The position numbers were made by a program, and so were the translations under genes. The notes beneath the pieces are model-generated. The model saw only the letters and a program-made list of their open reading frames with translations. It made no database searches and was not told the DNA's origin. Positions 1 to 9,681 of a stretch of DNA of 64,000 nt are shown here, piece by piece. The DNA lies in contig JANTQA010000063.1 in NCBI GenBank assembly GCA_027625915.1, forward strand, positions 2,294,001 to 2,358,000, read 5' to 3'. Every line of letters begins with the position of its first letter. Position 1 is the first letter of the stretch. Source of the stretch: Anaeramoeba flamelloides. Taxonomy: Eukaryota > Metamonada > Anaeramoebidae.

Positions 1-10
1 CAACTGAAAG

Positions 11-214
11 GAGTTACCAAAAAAAGCGAGAAAAAATAAAAAAAATAAAAAAAATAAAAATAAAAAAAATAAAAATATTAAAAATATAAATAACTCATTG
101 CCTTTGAATAATAATATTAAACCAAAAACCATCAAAAATATAAATAACCCAAATTCAAAAAGAGCCATTAACACAAAATCAAAAATAATTGATTTGACAC
201 CACTGTTTATATAA
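11..214 (+). CDS. C-terminal exon of a gene entering from the left
   Basis: A Lys/Asn-rich frame runs open to a TAA at 212-214 and encodes about 67 residues, ending in the less repetitive stretch KIIDLTPLFI. There is an in-frame TGA at 5-7, so the coding part probably starts at a 3' splice site (AAAG, ending at base 10). The early part is KNKKNKKN-like low complexity, and the later part (NNSLPLNNNIKPKT) is more protein-like. No domain is recognisable and the function is unknown. The call rests on codon content and on the stop falling just before a drop into T-rich non-coding sequence. It could also be chance open frame in A-rich DNA. Confidence 0.4.
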   Translation, partial: ELPKKARKNKKNKKNKNKKNKNIKNINNSLPLNNNIKPKTIKNINNPNSKRAINTKSKIIDLTPLFI

Positions 215-799
215 AAAAAATCTTTAATACCCCTTTTTATCCCTCTTTTTTCTTTTTTACTCAACCCCTTTATTTACTAATTATCCCCCCCAAAAAAATT
301 AATTGTCTATAATGTTTTCAACAACTTAGTAGTTATCGAAACAATATTTTTTTTTTCAAAATTATTTATCCTTATTATAAATTATGATTATTATGATACT
401 TATATAAAAAATAGTTCTTATATAAAACAAAATTATTAAAAATTACCCCCCAAAACCGCTATATACACCTAAATTCGATATATAAAAATCTTCTGTTAAC
501 CAATTTTATCAAGTAGATTTAAAAAACACAAACTTAAAAATGAAAACATTTTCCACTGAAAGGTGCCAGTTTAATTGATCGAATTAAATATGTTTAAAGA
601 GGCTAAATGAATATTAGAAGATAATATTTGAATTCTGGAAATTGAAAATATATTTTTGCATTTTGCATCAATTTCTCCATTACTAACGTTTCTTTCTTTT
701 TTTTTTATTCTTCCAAGATCTAAAACCATCAGGTAAAAATGTATTGTTTTCATGTTTATAAAATAATCAAAAGTATTTTACAAAAAAAAGATCATTTTC

Positions 800-1035
800 T
801 ATGGGATTTTTGTTCTTCATTTGAAGATCAAATTTAACAATGTTATTTTTTTCAATATGTCACATATGGTTTTGAGTTTTTCAATTTTTAAGAAAATATA
901 ATAATTGAAATAATTTACTTCCCAAAGATATTAATTATCCTCTGATATATATTATTCTACTTATTTAATATTTATTCATAAAAGGACAATTCTATAAAAT
1001 AATTGATATTTGGAAAAAATGTTAGGTTACTTTTA
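800..1035 (+). repeat. Dispersed repeat C, copy 1
   Basis: This resembles 62335-62590 (same strand), inside the last short intron of the YAK kinase gene. Shared landmarks are the sequence around TTTTTAAGAAAATMTA, an AAAGGMCAATT block, and ATTTGRAAAAAATGTT at the end. Similarity is diverged and broken by small gaps. The element type is unknown. Confidence 0.45.
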
Positions 1036-1189
1036 AAAAGAACAAAAAAATATAATTTTATTTTTTTTTTTTCATAAAATGAGCAACAACAACAAAAAAG
1101 TCTCAGATATTTGGGGTTTTATAAATCTCTAATCTGACCTACATTTTTTTGAATTTTCTTATTTATTATTATAAACTTATTTTCATAAT

Positions 1190-1761
1190 ATATCCCTAAT
1201 AAAATTAAGCACTTTTTTTTTCTGATTAATATTTTTCGAAATTAAGAACTAACTTAATTCAATTAACCACTGTGAAAATTTTTTTTAGAATAAAAACACT
1301 CTCAACTTTTGAATATCGAAAATATTTTTTGGAATTATTGTGCACTTTTTTATTTTTTTTTAAAAAATTGGGGTTGAGAAAAGTTTTAAATCAAAGAATA
1401 AGTTTATATATTAAATTAGAATGCTTTCCAGAAAGTTTATCCTTTTAGTTTAACTTTTTTTTTATTTTACCATTTAAAACTAAAAAAAACATTTGAGGAC
1501 CAAATTAGTACCTTTTGTGAAAAGAAAATTGCCATAATTTAGAATTTGTTTTTGTAAATGAGTTAAAACAAGATAGTTTATCTAAAAATATACATAATTT
1601 CAAGGTTGAAATCAATAATTTTGGCAAAAAATGTCTTCAAGAAAAAGCTAAATTGAAACTTTATTTATTTTTATTTTATCATTTTGTTTTTTTAATTGTA
1701 TTAATGGAAAGTATTTGATCAGTTTTTCATTTTTGGTGTTTTTTGGTTCGTAGGGACATAT
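1190..1761 (+). repeat. Dispersed repeat A, copy 1
   Basis: About 570 bp matching 32700-33279 in the same orientation, close to 90% by eye. Both copies start near TAAAATTAARCAC and end at GGTTCGTAGGGACATAT. The 3' part of both copies keeps an open frame of about 60 codons ending in a hydrophobic segment and a TGA. No terminal inverted repeats were seen. The element class is unknown. Confidence 0.75.
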
Positions 1762-1832
1762 ATGGCTAACTTTTATATTATTTTTTTTACTTTTTTTTTT
1801 ATTTTATTTTTTTTACTTGTTTTTTATTTTAT

Positions 1833-1980
1833 TTTAGACAAAAAACAAATATTTCGAGTGTATAAAACTAAATATTAAAATAGTAATTTGTTTAATTATT
1901 ATAGACAACTTAAATTCATAAAGATATTTATTATCAAAATTTGATTTTTAAGGGACCATTGATTTGGAAATGGAGTTTAC
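1833..1980 (+). repeat. Dispersed repeat B, copy 1
   Basis: About 150 bp resembling 8983-9138 (direct) and 33590-33735 (inverted). Shared landmarks are ATAGAYAACTWMAA, then AAAATTTGATTTTTAAKGG followed by CCAWTGATTT. Here it directly follows repeat A copy 1. At 33 kb the two are again neighbours, but B is inverted. Confidence 0.6.
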
Positions 1981-2003
1981 TTTAATCAAAATATATAAAA
2001 TGA

Positions 2004-2282
2004 TTGAGTTATTTAAAACTTTTGAATAAAATTTGTCTGAGACAAAAACAAATAAAACCTAATAAATTATTCCAAATTTTTTTATTTCACAAAGTTAATA
2101 TTTTGAATCTTTTGTGTGTAAATGAAAACGAAACCCGACACCTCTTAAGAGACTTTAAATTTAACATTGAACAGTTTTTTAAAAAATATTTTAAAACAAA
2201 ATATCAAACTTATTCCACAAGATTTTTGGTACATCTAGCATATCTGAACGAAAATGTGTTTTTGTATTATGTTTTTTTTTAA
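2004..2282 (+). CDS. Unassigned open frame, possibly a decayed repeat-borne gene
   Basis: A 92-codon frame with a fairly balanced composition (for example NENETRHLLRDFKFNIEQ), ending in TAA. It has no ATG and opens only at a TTG. It lies just after repeats A and B, so it may be a leftover of a mobile element and not a host gene. I recognise no domain. Without an ATG or a clear splice site it is a weak call. Confidence 0.15.
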   Translation: MSYLKLLNKICLRQKQIKPNKLFQIFLFHKVNILNLLCVNENETRHLLRDFKFNIEQFFKKYFKTKYQTYSTRFLVHLAYLNENVFLYYVFF

Positions 2283-3544
2283 AAAAAAAATAAATATTGA
2301 TTTTATACATTTTGTTGAAATAACTGTTGTTTGAAAGATTATAATACATGAAATTTCAAATAATTGTTTTTTTTTTTAATTTGGGTTTTGAGTTCCTTTT
2401 ATTTAAGCAAACTTGGTTTTAAAATTTACATTTTTTTCTATATGTTTTTTGTTGTACCAAAACGAAAATTTTTGAAAAAGTGGGTTCTTGCCAATATAAA
2501 AAGGAAATAGTATCAGGGAATTTTTTTTTCGATTTTTTTTTCAAAGTCTCAAAGTCAATTTTAGATTTTTTCAAAAAGTTCATTTTTTAAGATTAAGGAT
2601 CACTAATATAGGTGTTCAATTTCAAGATCGTCTTTTTGATAAAACACAAAATGAATAATTATTCCAATACTTTAAGAGTGGAAAAAATCAAAGATCACTT
2701 TAAGGGACTAATCTCTATTAAATTTTTTTACCAAAATTTAATAGAAACCAAGTAAATTTTTTTGCAAATTACTTAGATTTGAAAACTCCTGTTTATTTTC
2801 AATATTAAACGTATTTCTAGTCAATGAATCCTTATTTAGAAATTAGTCAAAAAAAAAATAATAGAAGATTAGTCCTTTAACGAAAAAAACATCAAATAGT
2901 AATTCGTTCGACATTTAAATTTTGTAAAAAACAATTAGAGATTAAAACCTTGGTTATTGAGCGGTCTGTAAAAATAAAAATAAAAAAACAAAAGTAATTT
3001 TGAAAATAGCAAAAAAGAACAGACAGTTTTGCAAATTTTTTTTAATGTTCATTCCTATAAAAGAAAAAAAAGTGAAAATCAAAGATCTTTTTCTATCAAT
3101 ATTTTGTTTTTTTAAAATTACTGATCTCAACGAAAATCTCCTATCTTTTAGAATAATTTTTGGTTTGACGATTTTTATTTACTCAAGTTTCCAATTTTAA
3201 TAGATATTGTTAAAACTGTAAACGAATTGTATATAAATAAAATTGAATTAAACTAAAGTTACGTTATATAACAGAAGAATTGTGATTTGGGGAATCTAAA
3301 AAAAATACATTACATGTTTGTATCAATTTTTAATTGACTGTTTAAAAACTTTTCTTTTTCACATTTTTAAAATGACTAAATTTAATCTTAATTCAAATTA
3401 TCCAAACAAAACTTAAAAACAATTTTGTAATGATCCCTTATATTAAATAGAAAATAGATTTATAAATTGAAAAATTAGTATCATTTTTTCTAATTTTTTT
3501 TTTTAAATTAAAATTTGCTTCTTCAAGCAAATCTTGCTTTCAAA

Positions 3545-6500
3545 ATGAAACCTAGCAAATTTCCAAAAAACAAAGAACAAGTCACTCAATTGGAAAAACA
3601 AGAGTACATTTATTTAACCAACAACCAAATCTTTCCAAACTTTTTGAAGGTTTTCAAAAAAGATTTAAATGTGCAACATTTAAAACAAAGGTTTCGTCTC
3701 GACCAGATCCTAAGAATCGTCAAAATTAATTATTATCAAAAGAACAAGTTATCTTTTTTAGAGCCACCTTTGATTGAATACCAATTTAAAGAAGCAACCA
3801 AGTGTTGTTTTTATTATTTAAATAGCGAAACATTCGACAAATTACCAACGTACCAAACGTTCCAGATCTCGACAATAAATTCACAAAACTTGAAACACTT
3901 CAACAAGAATAAACTAAAGAAGCATTTTACAGAATACCTACCAACGTTAAATTGTATTTTTCTTTTTCAAGGAAAAAAGATCTTTTGTAAATATAATTTA
4001 ACCTTTAATGCCCTTGTGATCTGGCTAAAAAAGAAGGTAAAGAAAATTAACCCAAATCTTGAAAAAGAAGACTTAATTTGCTTTAAAGTCAACAAGACTG
4101 ATCTCCCATTAGAGCACTTGATTTATTTTTTTGGTAAAACTCCACTAAATTATGAAGAAGAAAATTCTTTTGCCAACGAATTCAAAAAGGAAAAACTCCA
4201 GATTGAAAAAAATAAAAACAGTTTTATGTTAGAAACTATTTACACAAAAAAAGTAAAACAGAACACTTCTCAACAAAATAACAAAGACAACAGATCAAAC
4301 AACCAAAACAAAAATGATCCTGATAATACTAATGAAAAAGAAAATGAAAAGAAACACAGGGATCAAAAGAGTAATCGTAACCATAAAGAACAAGAAAAAG
4401 AAAAGTATATTAGAAAAATAACAGCAAGCGAACACAAACTAAGAACTGATCTGAGAAAAAGCTACCAAGAAATTCAAAAAAGAGATCAAGTGCTGAGCAC
4501 ACAAAACGAAATAATTTGTAAACTCCGAGACCAATTGGAAAAAGAAAAAAGAAATGAAGAAAAACCCAACCCAACATCAAAGAAAAGAAAAAAGAAAACC
4601 TCTTCTTTATCAGAAACAATATCAAACGATTCACTGTCTTCCTCGAAACAAAGTAATTTTATATCACAATCAAATAATTCTTCTGAATCAGAAGATGGTG
4701 ACAAAGTCAATTATTATTCTCCAATTTTGAAGAAAAAGAAAAACCAAAAAGCAAAAAAAAATCTGAAGAACCAAGAAAAAGAAAAAGAAAAAAAAAAGGA
4801 AAGGGCAAAAGAAAAAGAAAAAGAAAAAGAAAAAAAAACGGAAAAAGAAAAAAAAAAGGAAAGGATTAAAGAAAAAGAAAAACCAAAAAAGAATGGGATA
4901 ATTTTCTTAATTTCTTTTTCAAAAACTAAAAGAATATTAAATGAAAAATTAATGAAAACAATAAAATTAATAATGAAAACAAAATTCAATGAAAATAAAA
5001 ACCGAGTAAAATCTTATTTTTCCATTCTAAAATATTCAAAACAAATAAAGCAACCATCTCAAAATCGGTTGGCAATTAAATTTATTAATCGTTCAAATAA
5101 AATTGATTCTTATGTATCAAAAATAGGAAAGAACCCAAGATTATCATTCTCAAAAAGCCTAAAATTAATAAACAAACAAAATTTTGACAAATTTAATCAG
5201 ATATATTTATTCCATTATGATTTAAACAAAACAATAACATTAGATTCTAAACAAAATAGAAACCAAATCAAAGAATTAAAGAAGAAAAAAATCAATTACA
5301 TTTATTGTTATTTTCATCAAAATAATAATGAATACAAAAAAATCATGAGGAATCAGGGATTTGAAACTACATTTGTTTCCAAAATTAACAGAGCAAAATT
5401 AAAAATCTTATTCCAGAGATTTATTGAAAGCAACCAATATAAAAATGACAATAGAACACCAAAATCAAAAATTTCCAAATCCAAAAATAAAAAGATTGAT
5501 AGGAAATCTACTAATACAACACAAAAGAAAAGAAAAAGAAAAAAATCGGCATCATATTCAGATTCGACCACAGATTCAACCACAGATTCGACCACAGATT
5601 TAACCACAGATTCGACCACAGATTCAACCATAGATTCAACCACAGATTTAACCACAGATTCGACCACAGATTCAACCACAGATTTAACCACAGATTCAAC
5701 CATAGATTCAACCATAGATTCAACTACAGATTCAGATTCAGATTTAAATACAGATCCAGATTCGGATACTAATTCAGATGAAAATTCAAATAATAATAAA
5801 AAGAAAAATTCAAGCCCGAGTTCTGATACTAGCTCGTCCTTGGAAAGCAATAAAGATGAAATTTCATCATCTAAAACATCTAATGATCAAAGCGACACTG
5901 GAAGCGAAAGTGTGGGCGGAAGCGAAAGGGGTATCAGTAGCGATGATTTTGGTGAAGACAAATATCCAAAAAACAAAAAACAAGCAAAAATAAAAAAAGA
6001 AAAAACAAACAAAGAAACAACAAAAAGAAAAAAAGAAAAAACAAAACAAAAAAAAGAAAAAAGAAAAAAAATGAAAAGTGGTTATAAAAAATATCTAGTT
6101 ACAACTTTCAAAGGAAATGTTAATAATTTAAAACGAAATAAAGAAATAATAAAATTAAACATAAAAAACCCAAATAAAGACAACAATTATAAATTAATAA
6201 ATAATGATAATGAAGAATTTATTGCAACCTTTTTCCCAGAATATATTGATGGCCAAAATAAAGAGGATTATTATAAATTAGAAACCAATTTAAAATCTTC
6301 TTTAACAGACAATTCAACAACAAAAGAATATTTGGAATCTCTTTTAAGCACTTTGAACAAAAAATATAAAAATAAAAATAAAAAAAAAAAAATAATAAAA
6401 ATGGACACAATTCCCATACATATTACAAAATTTAAAGAACCCATGTTTAAAAAATATGGGATATTGTGTGGTGTACAGCCAATAAAAAATAACAATAAAA

Positions 6501-6757
6501 AAAAAACATATAATTTCCTGAAAGTTAATTACGATGATGACCTAAATTTATTTTTTTCAGCCTTTTCACATTTTATTTATCAAAATTCTCGACATGAACT
6601 CATTATTATTAATTTTGTTGCAAATAAATATCATATTTGGGATCAAACAATTATTTCAAAAAATAATCAAAAATTTAAAAAAACAATAAAATCTTTTAAG
6701 AAATATCACAAGTGTAACCATTATTGCAAAGAATTAAAATTAACAAAATTCCGTTAA
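3545..6757 (+). CDS. vWA-like / alpha-kinase-fold pseudokinase, large disordered protein
   Basis: A 1070-residue protein; the open frame extends ten codons upstream to a TTG, but the first ATG is at 3545. Residues 1-235 form a globular N-terminal region, perhaps with a ubiquitin-like fold near 140-205. Lys/Glu-rich coiled coil follows, then a region at about 450-630 with the alternating hydrophobic pattern of a von Willebrand A domain but no DxSxS metal site. A Thr/Asp/Ser repeat lies at about 673-728. Residues 846-1070 match the alpha-kinase fold: AFSHFIYQNS, and a C-terminal HKCN-x2-C-x2-L. The zinc ligands H1009, H1055, C1057 and C1061 are present. The catalytic positions are changed: the VAK lysine is T895, the E of the EPxI motif is Q978, and the D and Q of VVDLQG are N1023 and V1025; only D1033 of TDPQ remains. 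vWA followed by alpha-kinase is the order of Dictyostelium VwkA. It is most likely a catalytically dead relative, used as a scaffold. Confidence 0.72.
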   Translation: MKPSKFPKNKEQVTQLEKQEYIYLTNNQIFPNFLKVFKKDLNVQHLKQRFRLDQILRIVKINYYQKNKLSFLEPPLIEYQFKEATKCCFYYLNSETFDKLPTYQTFQISTINSQNLKHFNKNKLKKHFTEYLPTLNCIFLFQGKKIFCKYNLTFNALVIWLKKKVKKINPNLEKEDLICFKVNKTDLPLEHLIYFFGKTPLNYEEENSFANEFKKEKLQIEKNKNSFMLETIYTKKVKQNTSQQNNKDNRSNNQNKNDPDNTNEKENEKKHRDQKSNRNHKEQEKEKYIRKITASEHKLRTDLRKSYQEIQKRDQVLSTQNEIICKLRDQLEKEKRNEEKPNPTSKKRKKKTSSLSETISNDSLSSSKQSNFISQSNNSSESEDGDKVNYYSPILKKKKNQKAKKNLKNQEKEKEKKKERAKEKEKEKEKKTEKEKKKERIKEKEKPKKNGIIFLISFSKTKRILNEKLMKTIKLIMKTKFNENKNRVKSYFSILKYSKQIKQPSQNRLAIKFINRSNKIDSYVSKIGKNPRLSFSKSLKLINKQNFDKFNQIYLFHYDLNKTITLDSKQNRNQIKELKKKKINYIYCYFHQNNNEYKKIMRNQGFETTFVSKINRAKLKILFQRFIESNQYKNDNRTPKSKISKSKNKKIDRKSTNTTQKKRKRKKSASYSDSTTDSTTDSTTDLTTDSTTDSTIDSTTDLTTDSTTDSTTDLTTDSTIDSTIDSTTDSDSDLNTDPDSDTNSDENSNNNKKKNSSPSSDTSSSLESNKDEISSSKTSNDQSDTGSESVGGSERGISSDDFGEDKYPKNKKQAKIKKEKTNKETTKRKKEKTKQKKEKRKKMKSGYKKYLVTTFKGNVNNLKRNKEIIKLNIKNPNKDNNYKLINNDNEEFIATFFPEYIDGQNKEDYYKLETNLKSSLTDNSTTKEYLESLLSTLNKKYKNKNKKKKIIKMDTIPIHITKFKEPMFKKYGILCGVQPIKNNNKKKTYNFLKVNYDDDLNLFFSAFSHFIYQNSRHELIIINFVANKYHIWDQTIISKNNQKFKKTIKSFKKYHKCNHYCKELKLTKFR
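5561..5728 (+). repeat. 12-bp coding minisatellite (Asp-Ser-Thr-Thr units)
   Basis: About 14 tandem copies of a 12-bp unit GATTCRACCACA inside the vWA/alpha-kinase-like gene, encoding DSTT with DLTT and DSTI variants. Twelve bases keep the frame. The tract forms an acidic, Ser/Thr-rich linker that could be phosphorylated. Such tracts commonly vary in length between strains. Confidence 0.9.
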
Positions 6758-7024
6758 AGATAGAATCAAGAATTTTTTTAAAAAAATATTCTTTATTTAC
6801 AACGAATCTCATGTGGCTGGATAACATGTTACAAACTCGAACTAAATTTAAATAATCCATATTGAATTTGAAACTATTTTTTTTTTAAAAAAAAAATTTA
6901 ATACCTTTATTGGGATCCCTTTTTTATACTTTAAAAAATTACACCTTGATTTTTAAATTATACATTACCTCTTTGAATATTGGAAAATCATTTCTATAAC
7001 ACCAAAAAACTACCAAATACTTTG

Positions 7025-7088
<64 letters not shown>
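7025..7088. repeat. (ATT)n microsatellite
   Basis: About 21 uninterrupted ATT units followed by an unusual G-rich spot (GGGGGTGGGGG). A simple sequence repeat in non-coding DNA. Confidence 0.95.
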
Positions 7089-7090
<2 letters not shown>

Positions 7091-7307
7091 ATTGGGGGTG
7101 GGGGACTGCAATGCAAATTCTTTTTCGGTTATATAGTAACATTTAATTGATGAAACTCAAACAAATTATAGCAGTATTATCTAATCTTCTTTTCAAAATA
7201 AAATTTCGATTTGTCCATCAGAATAATTTTTTCTGATTTGATAAAGTTTTTTTTTTTTTGTTTTTTTTTCTTTTTATTTTTTTGATCCTTCATTTTTTTC
7301 TTCTGTT

Positions 7308-7349
<42 letters not shown>

Positions 7350-7742
7350 TTTCAATTTTTCTGTTTTTTCTAAAATCCTTTTGAAAAAAAAAATGTCTTT
7401 AAAAACACAAATTAGCATTAAGAAAATGGATACTATGCAAATAAGTGGAGACGTTATGCCTCTACTTTTAGATTTTTTTTTTATAAAAATAGATTTCTAG
7501 AAGAAGTTACTTATTTCATATCTTCTAAAAGAAGCCAGAAAAAAACTGTAAAAATAGATAAATAATGTTTCAAATTGTGTAGTGACTTTTAAAAGTAATG
7601 TATTCAATATTAAAAAATCATATTTTATGCTTTTGTTATTGTTTAAGGGAGGAATTTTTGATTACTTGTTTTTGCTTTTAGTTTTTTTGGGGTTTAAGAA
7701 ATAAAAAGAAAATTTCATAAATTAAAAAAAAAACCGGTTAAC

Positions 7743-7825
7743 TTTTCCGGAATCCAAACGAATAGAGTAAAATATTTTATTTTTTTGGTCATTCTTTTGA
7801 AATCTAGAAAAGCTAGGCACTCCAC
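7743..7825 (+). repeat. Foldback family remnant (AGGCACTCCAC type), copy at 7.8 kb
   Basis: It contains a TTTTCC-x-AATCCAAACGAATAGAGTAAAA-type block and then AAAAGCTAGGCACTCCAC. The same two motifs occur in the 53-bp perfect hairpin at 58100-58324 (inverted order) and near 40918-40996. Here the arms are imperfect. A non-autonomous foldback or MITE relic is likely. Confidence 0.5.
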
Positions 7826-8982
7826 GGCACTTGACTACATTACGCTAATTCCTATTTTTTTTAAGATATTTTTTTTTTTTTTTTTGAGATTTCAATATTT
7901 TTGTAATATCCACTGGTGTTAAGTAAGATATGATTTTTTTTTGTTAATAACATTTATAATTCTTATTATTTTTTAATATATGACTTAGAATCCGGGGATA
8001 ATGTACTCTTTACGCAAATCTTAAAATCGATTCATTATCAAAAAAAAAAAGCAATATTTAGGAGAGCCAAGTTGTTTTTTAAATTATTGGGAAGATCAAG
8101 TTAATAGAACCAGAAAGAAGGTAAAGATAAAAAATGTTTTCATTGATCAAGTTTACCACTCACTACGAAAATAAAATTTTATTCACCATTTCTCATTTTA
8201 TTTTTTTTTTAGAATCATATTTCGCTTTAATAGAGAGAGGGTTGTACACACCCAATGGTAAACAAAAACTTGAGTGCTCTCACTTTTCAAGAACTGTAAA
8301 TGTAACCTAAAATTTCATAATCCATTTTGAGAAAAATAAAAGTCCTCTAATCAACCTGAAATATCTGAAGTATTCCAACTTCAAGACTCATTATTTCTTC
8401 ATTGTCATTTAAAAAGAACAAATAGATACCTTTTACTTCTTGAATTGTTTTATTTATTACTAAAACAATAGCTAATTTTATTACATATCACCGGACTCAA
8501 ATCCCATTTTAAATTTTTTTTTGAAATTTATTTTGTTAATTTTCAAAAAAAAGTCCAATTCCATGCATTCCTTATAAAATTATACTACTTGTGTTTTAAA
8601 ACTGATCAGCTTAAGAATTTTTTTACAAGAAAAAAAAAATACACATTGCAAAGTTGGTATTTTTGAAAAAAATATGTTTGAAAAACGTAAAGAACTTCAT
8701 TTAAAGATCGAAGGATTGCTTTATTGAACAAAATACCAAACAGAAAAAATAAATAAAATAGTACTGACATTGTAACGTAAGACATAAAAGTAGTAAAATA
8801 TATTTTTTTTAATTTATATATTCAAAATTTTACAATTAATTTTTAAGCTAGGTATTTCAGTATATACCCCTGTCTTCAATAATAGTAATTTTCGAAACAT
8901 GGATTGGTAAACTTTATCCGAGTCTCTAGACTTAAACATACCCAATTTTTTTTAACTGTTTTTTTTCTTTTTTTTTCTATTA

Positions 8983-9138
8983 TTTTTAGACCAAAAATAA
9001 ATATCTCTTAAGTATAGTATTGAATATTAAAATCGAAATTTTTATATTATAATAGATAACTTCAATTATTAAAAATATTTTTCTTTAAAATTTGATTTTT
9101 AATGGGCCAATGATTTTGAAAGTTAGTTTATTTTTATT
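8983..9138 (+). repeat. Dispersed repeat B, copy 2
   Basis: Matches 1833-1980 (direct) and 33590-33735 (inverted). This copy has GGGCCAATGATTTTGAAAG at its 3' part. It is closer to the inverted copy than to copy 1. Confidence 0.6.
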
Positions 9139-9681
9139 TAGATACAGAAGAATTTTTTTTTGATTTTTTTCAATTTATGATTTGGAGTGTACGATGATTT
9201 TTGAAATATATATTTATTTATTATCAATCACTTATGATGAACAAAGATCTTTTATTAACTGGATTTAATAAATTAAACTCAACTATTTCTTTGTATTCTG
9301 AATTAGGTTTCAAATAAAAATTTTTTCTTGATGTTCATAAAATCAATCCAAATATTTTAAGTTGATCTTTCTTATTTTTGATATTTCATTTGTTACTAAT
9401 CAACAATGTTGATACACCTTGTCTAATATCTAAATATGATAAGATTATTTTGGGGTATTATTAATTCAAATTATATCAAGTAAAAAAAAATCAAGAAATT
9501 TTTGTAAAAAAACATAGATATCTATTAAAAGATTAAATATTTATTTTTTTCAAGAATAGATTTTCAAATTTATTACAAATGTAATAAAAAAATACAAAAA
9601 AAAATCAGTTTTCTTTCAATTTTCAATTCCAAAAAAAGAAAAAGAAAAAGAAAAAGGGAAGAAAAATATTTTTATTTTTTT

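Larger units (their letters stand above)
215..3544. other. Non-coding stretch with dispersed repeats C1, A1, B1
   Basis: AT-rich sequence between the partial first gene and the large gene at 3545. It contains three repeat segments that recur elsewhere in the window (800-1035, 1190-1761, 1833-1980). It also holds a 92-codon open frame at 2004-2282. Nothing else in it looks like a gene. Confidence 0.6.
6758..9681. other. Non-coding stretch with microsatellite, foldback remnant and repeat B2
   Basis: No gene is supported here. It holds a long ATT microsatellite, a segment near 7369-7440 resembling the inverted core of repeat D (17285-17350 and 34372-34450), a foldback remnant at 7743-7825, and repeat B copy 2 at 8983-9138. 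It separates the convergent 3' ends of the vWA/alpha-kinase-like gene and the SUMO ligase gene. Confidence 0.6.

Noticed and set aside
5353-5850. Long minus-strand frame rich in Val/Glu/Ser repeats
   Set aside because: It is the antisense shadow of the Asp-Ser-Thr-Thr minisatellite in the vWA/alpha-kinase-like gene.
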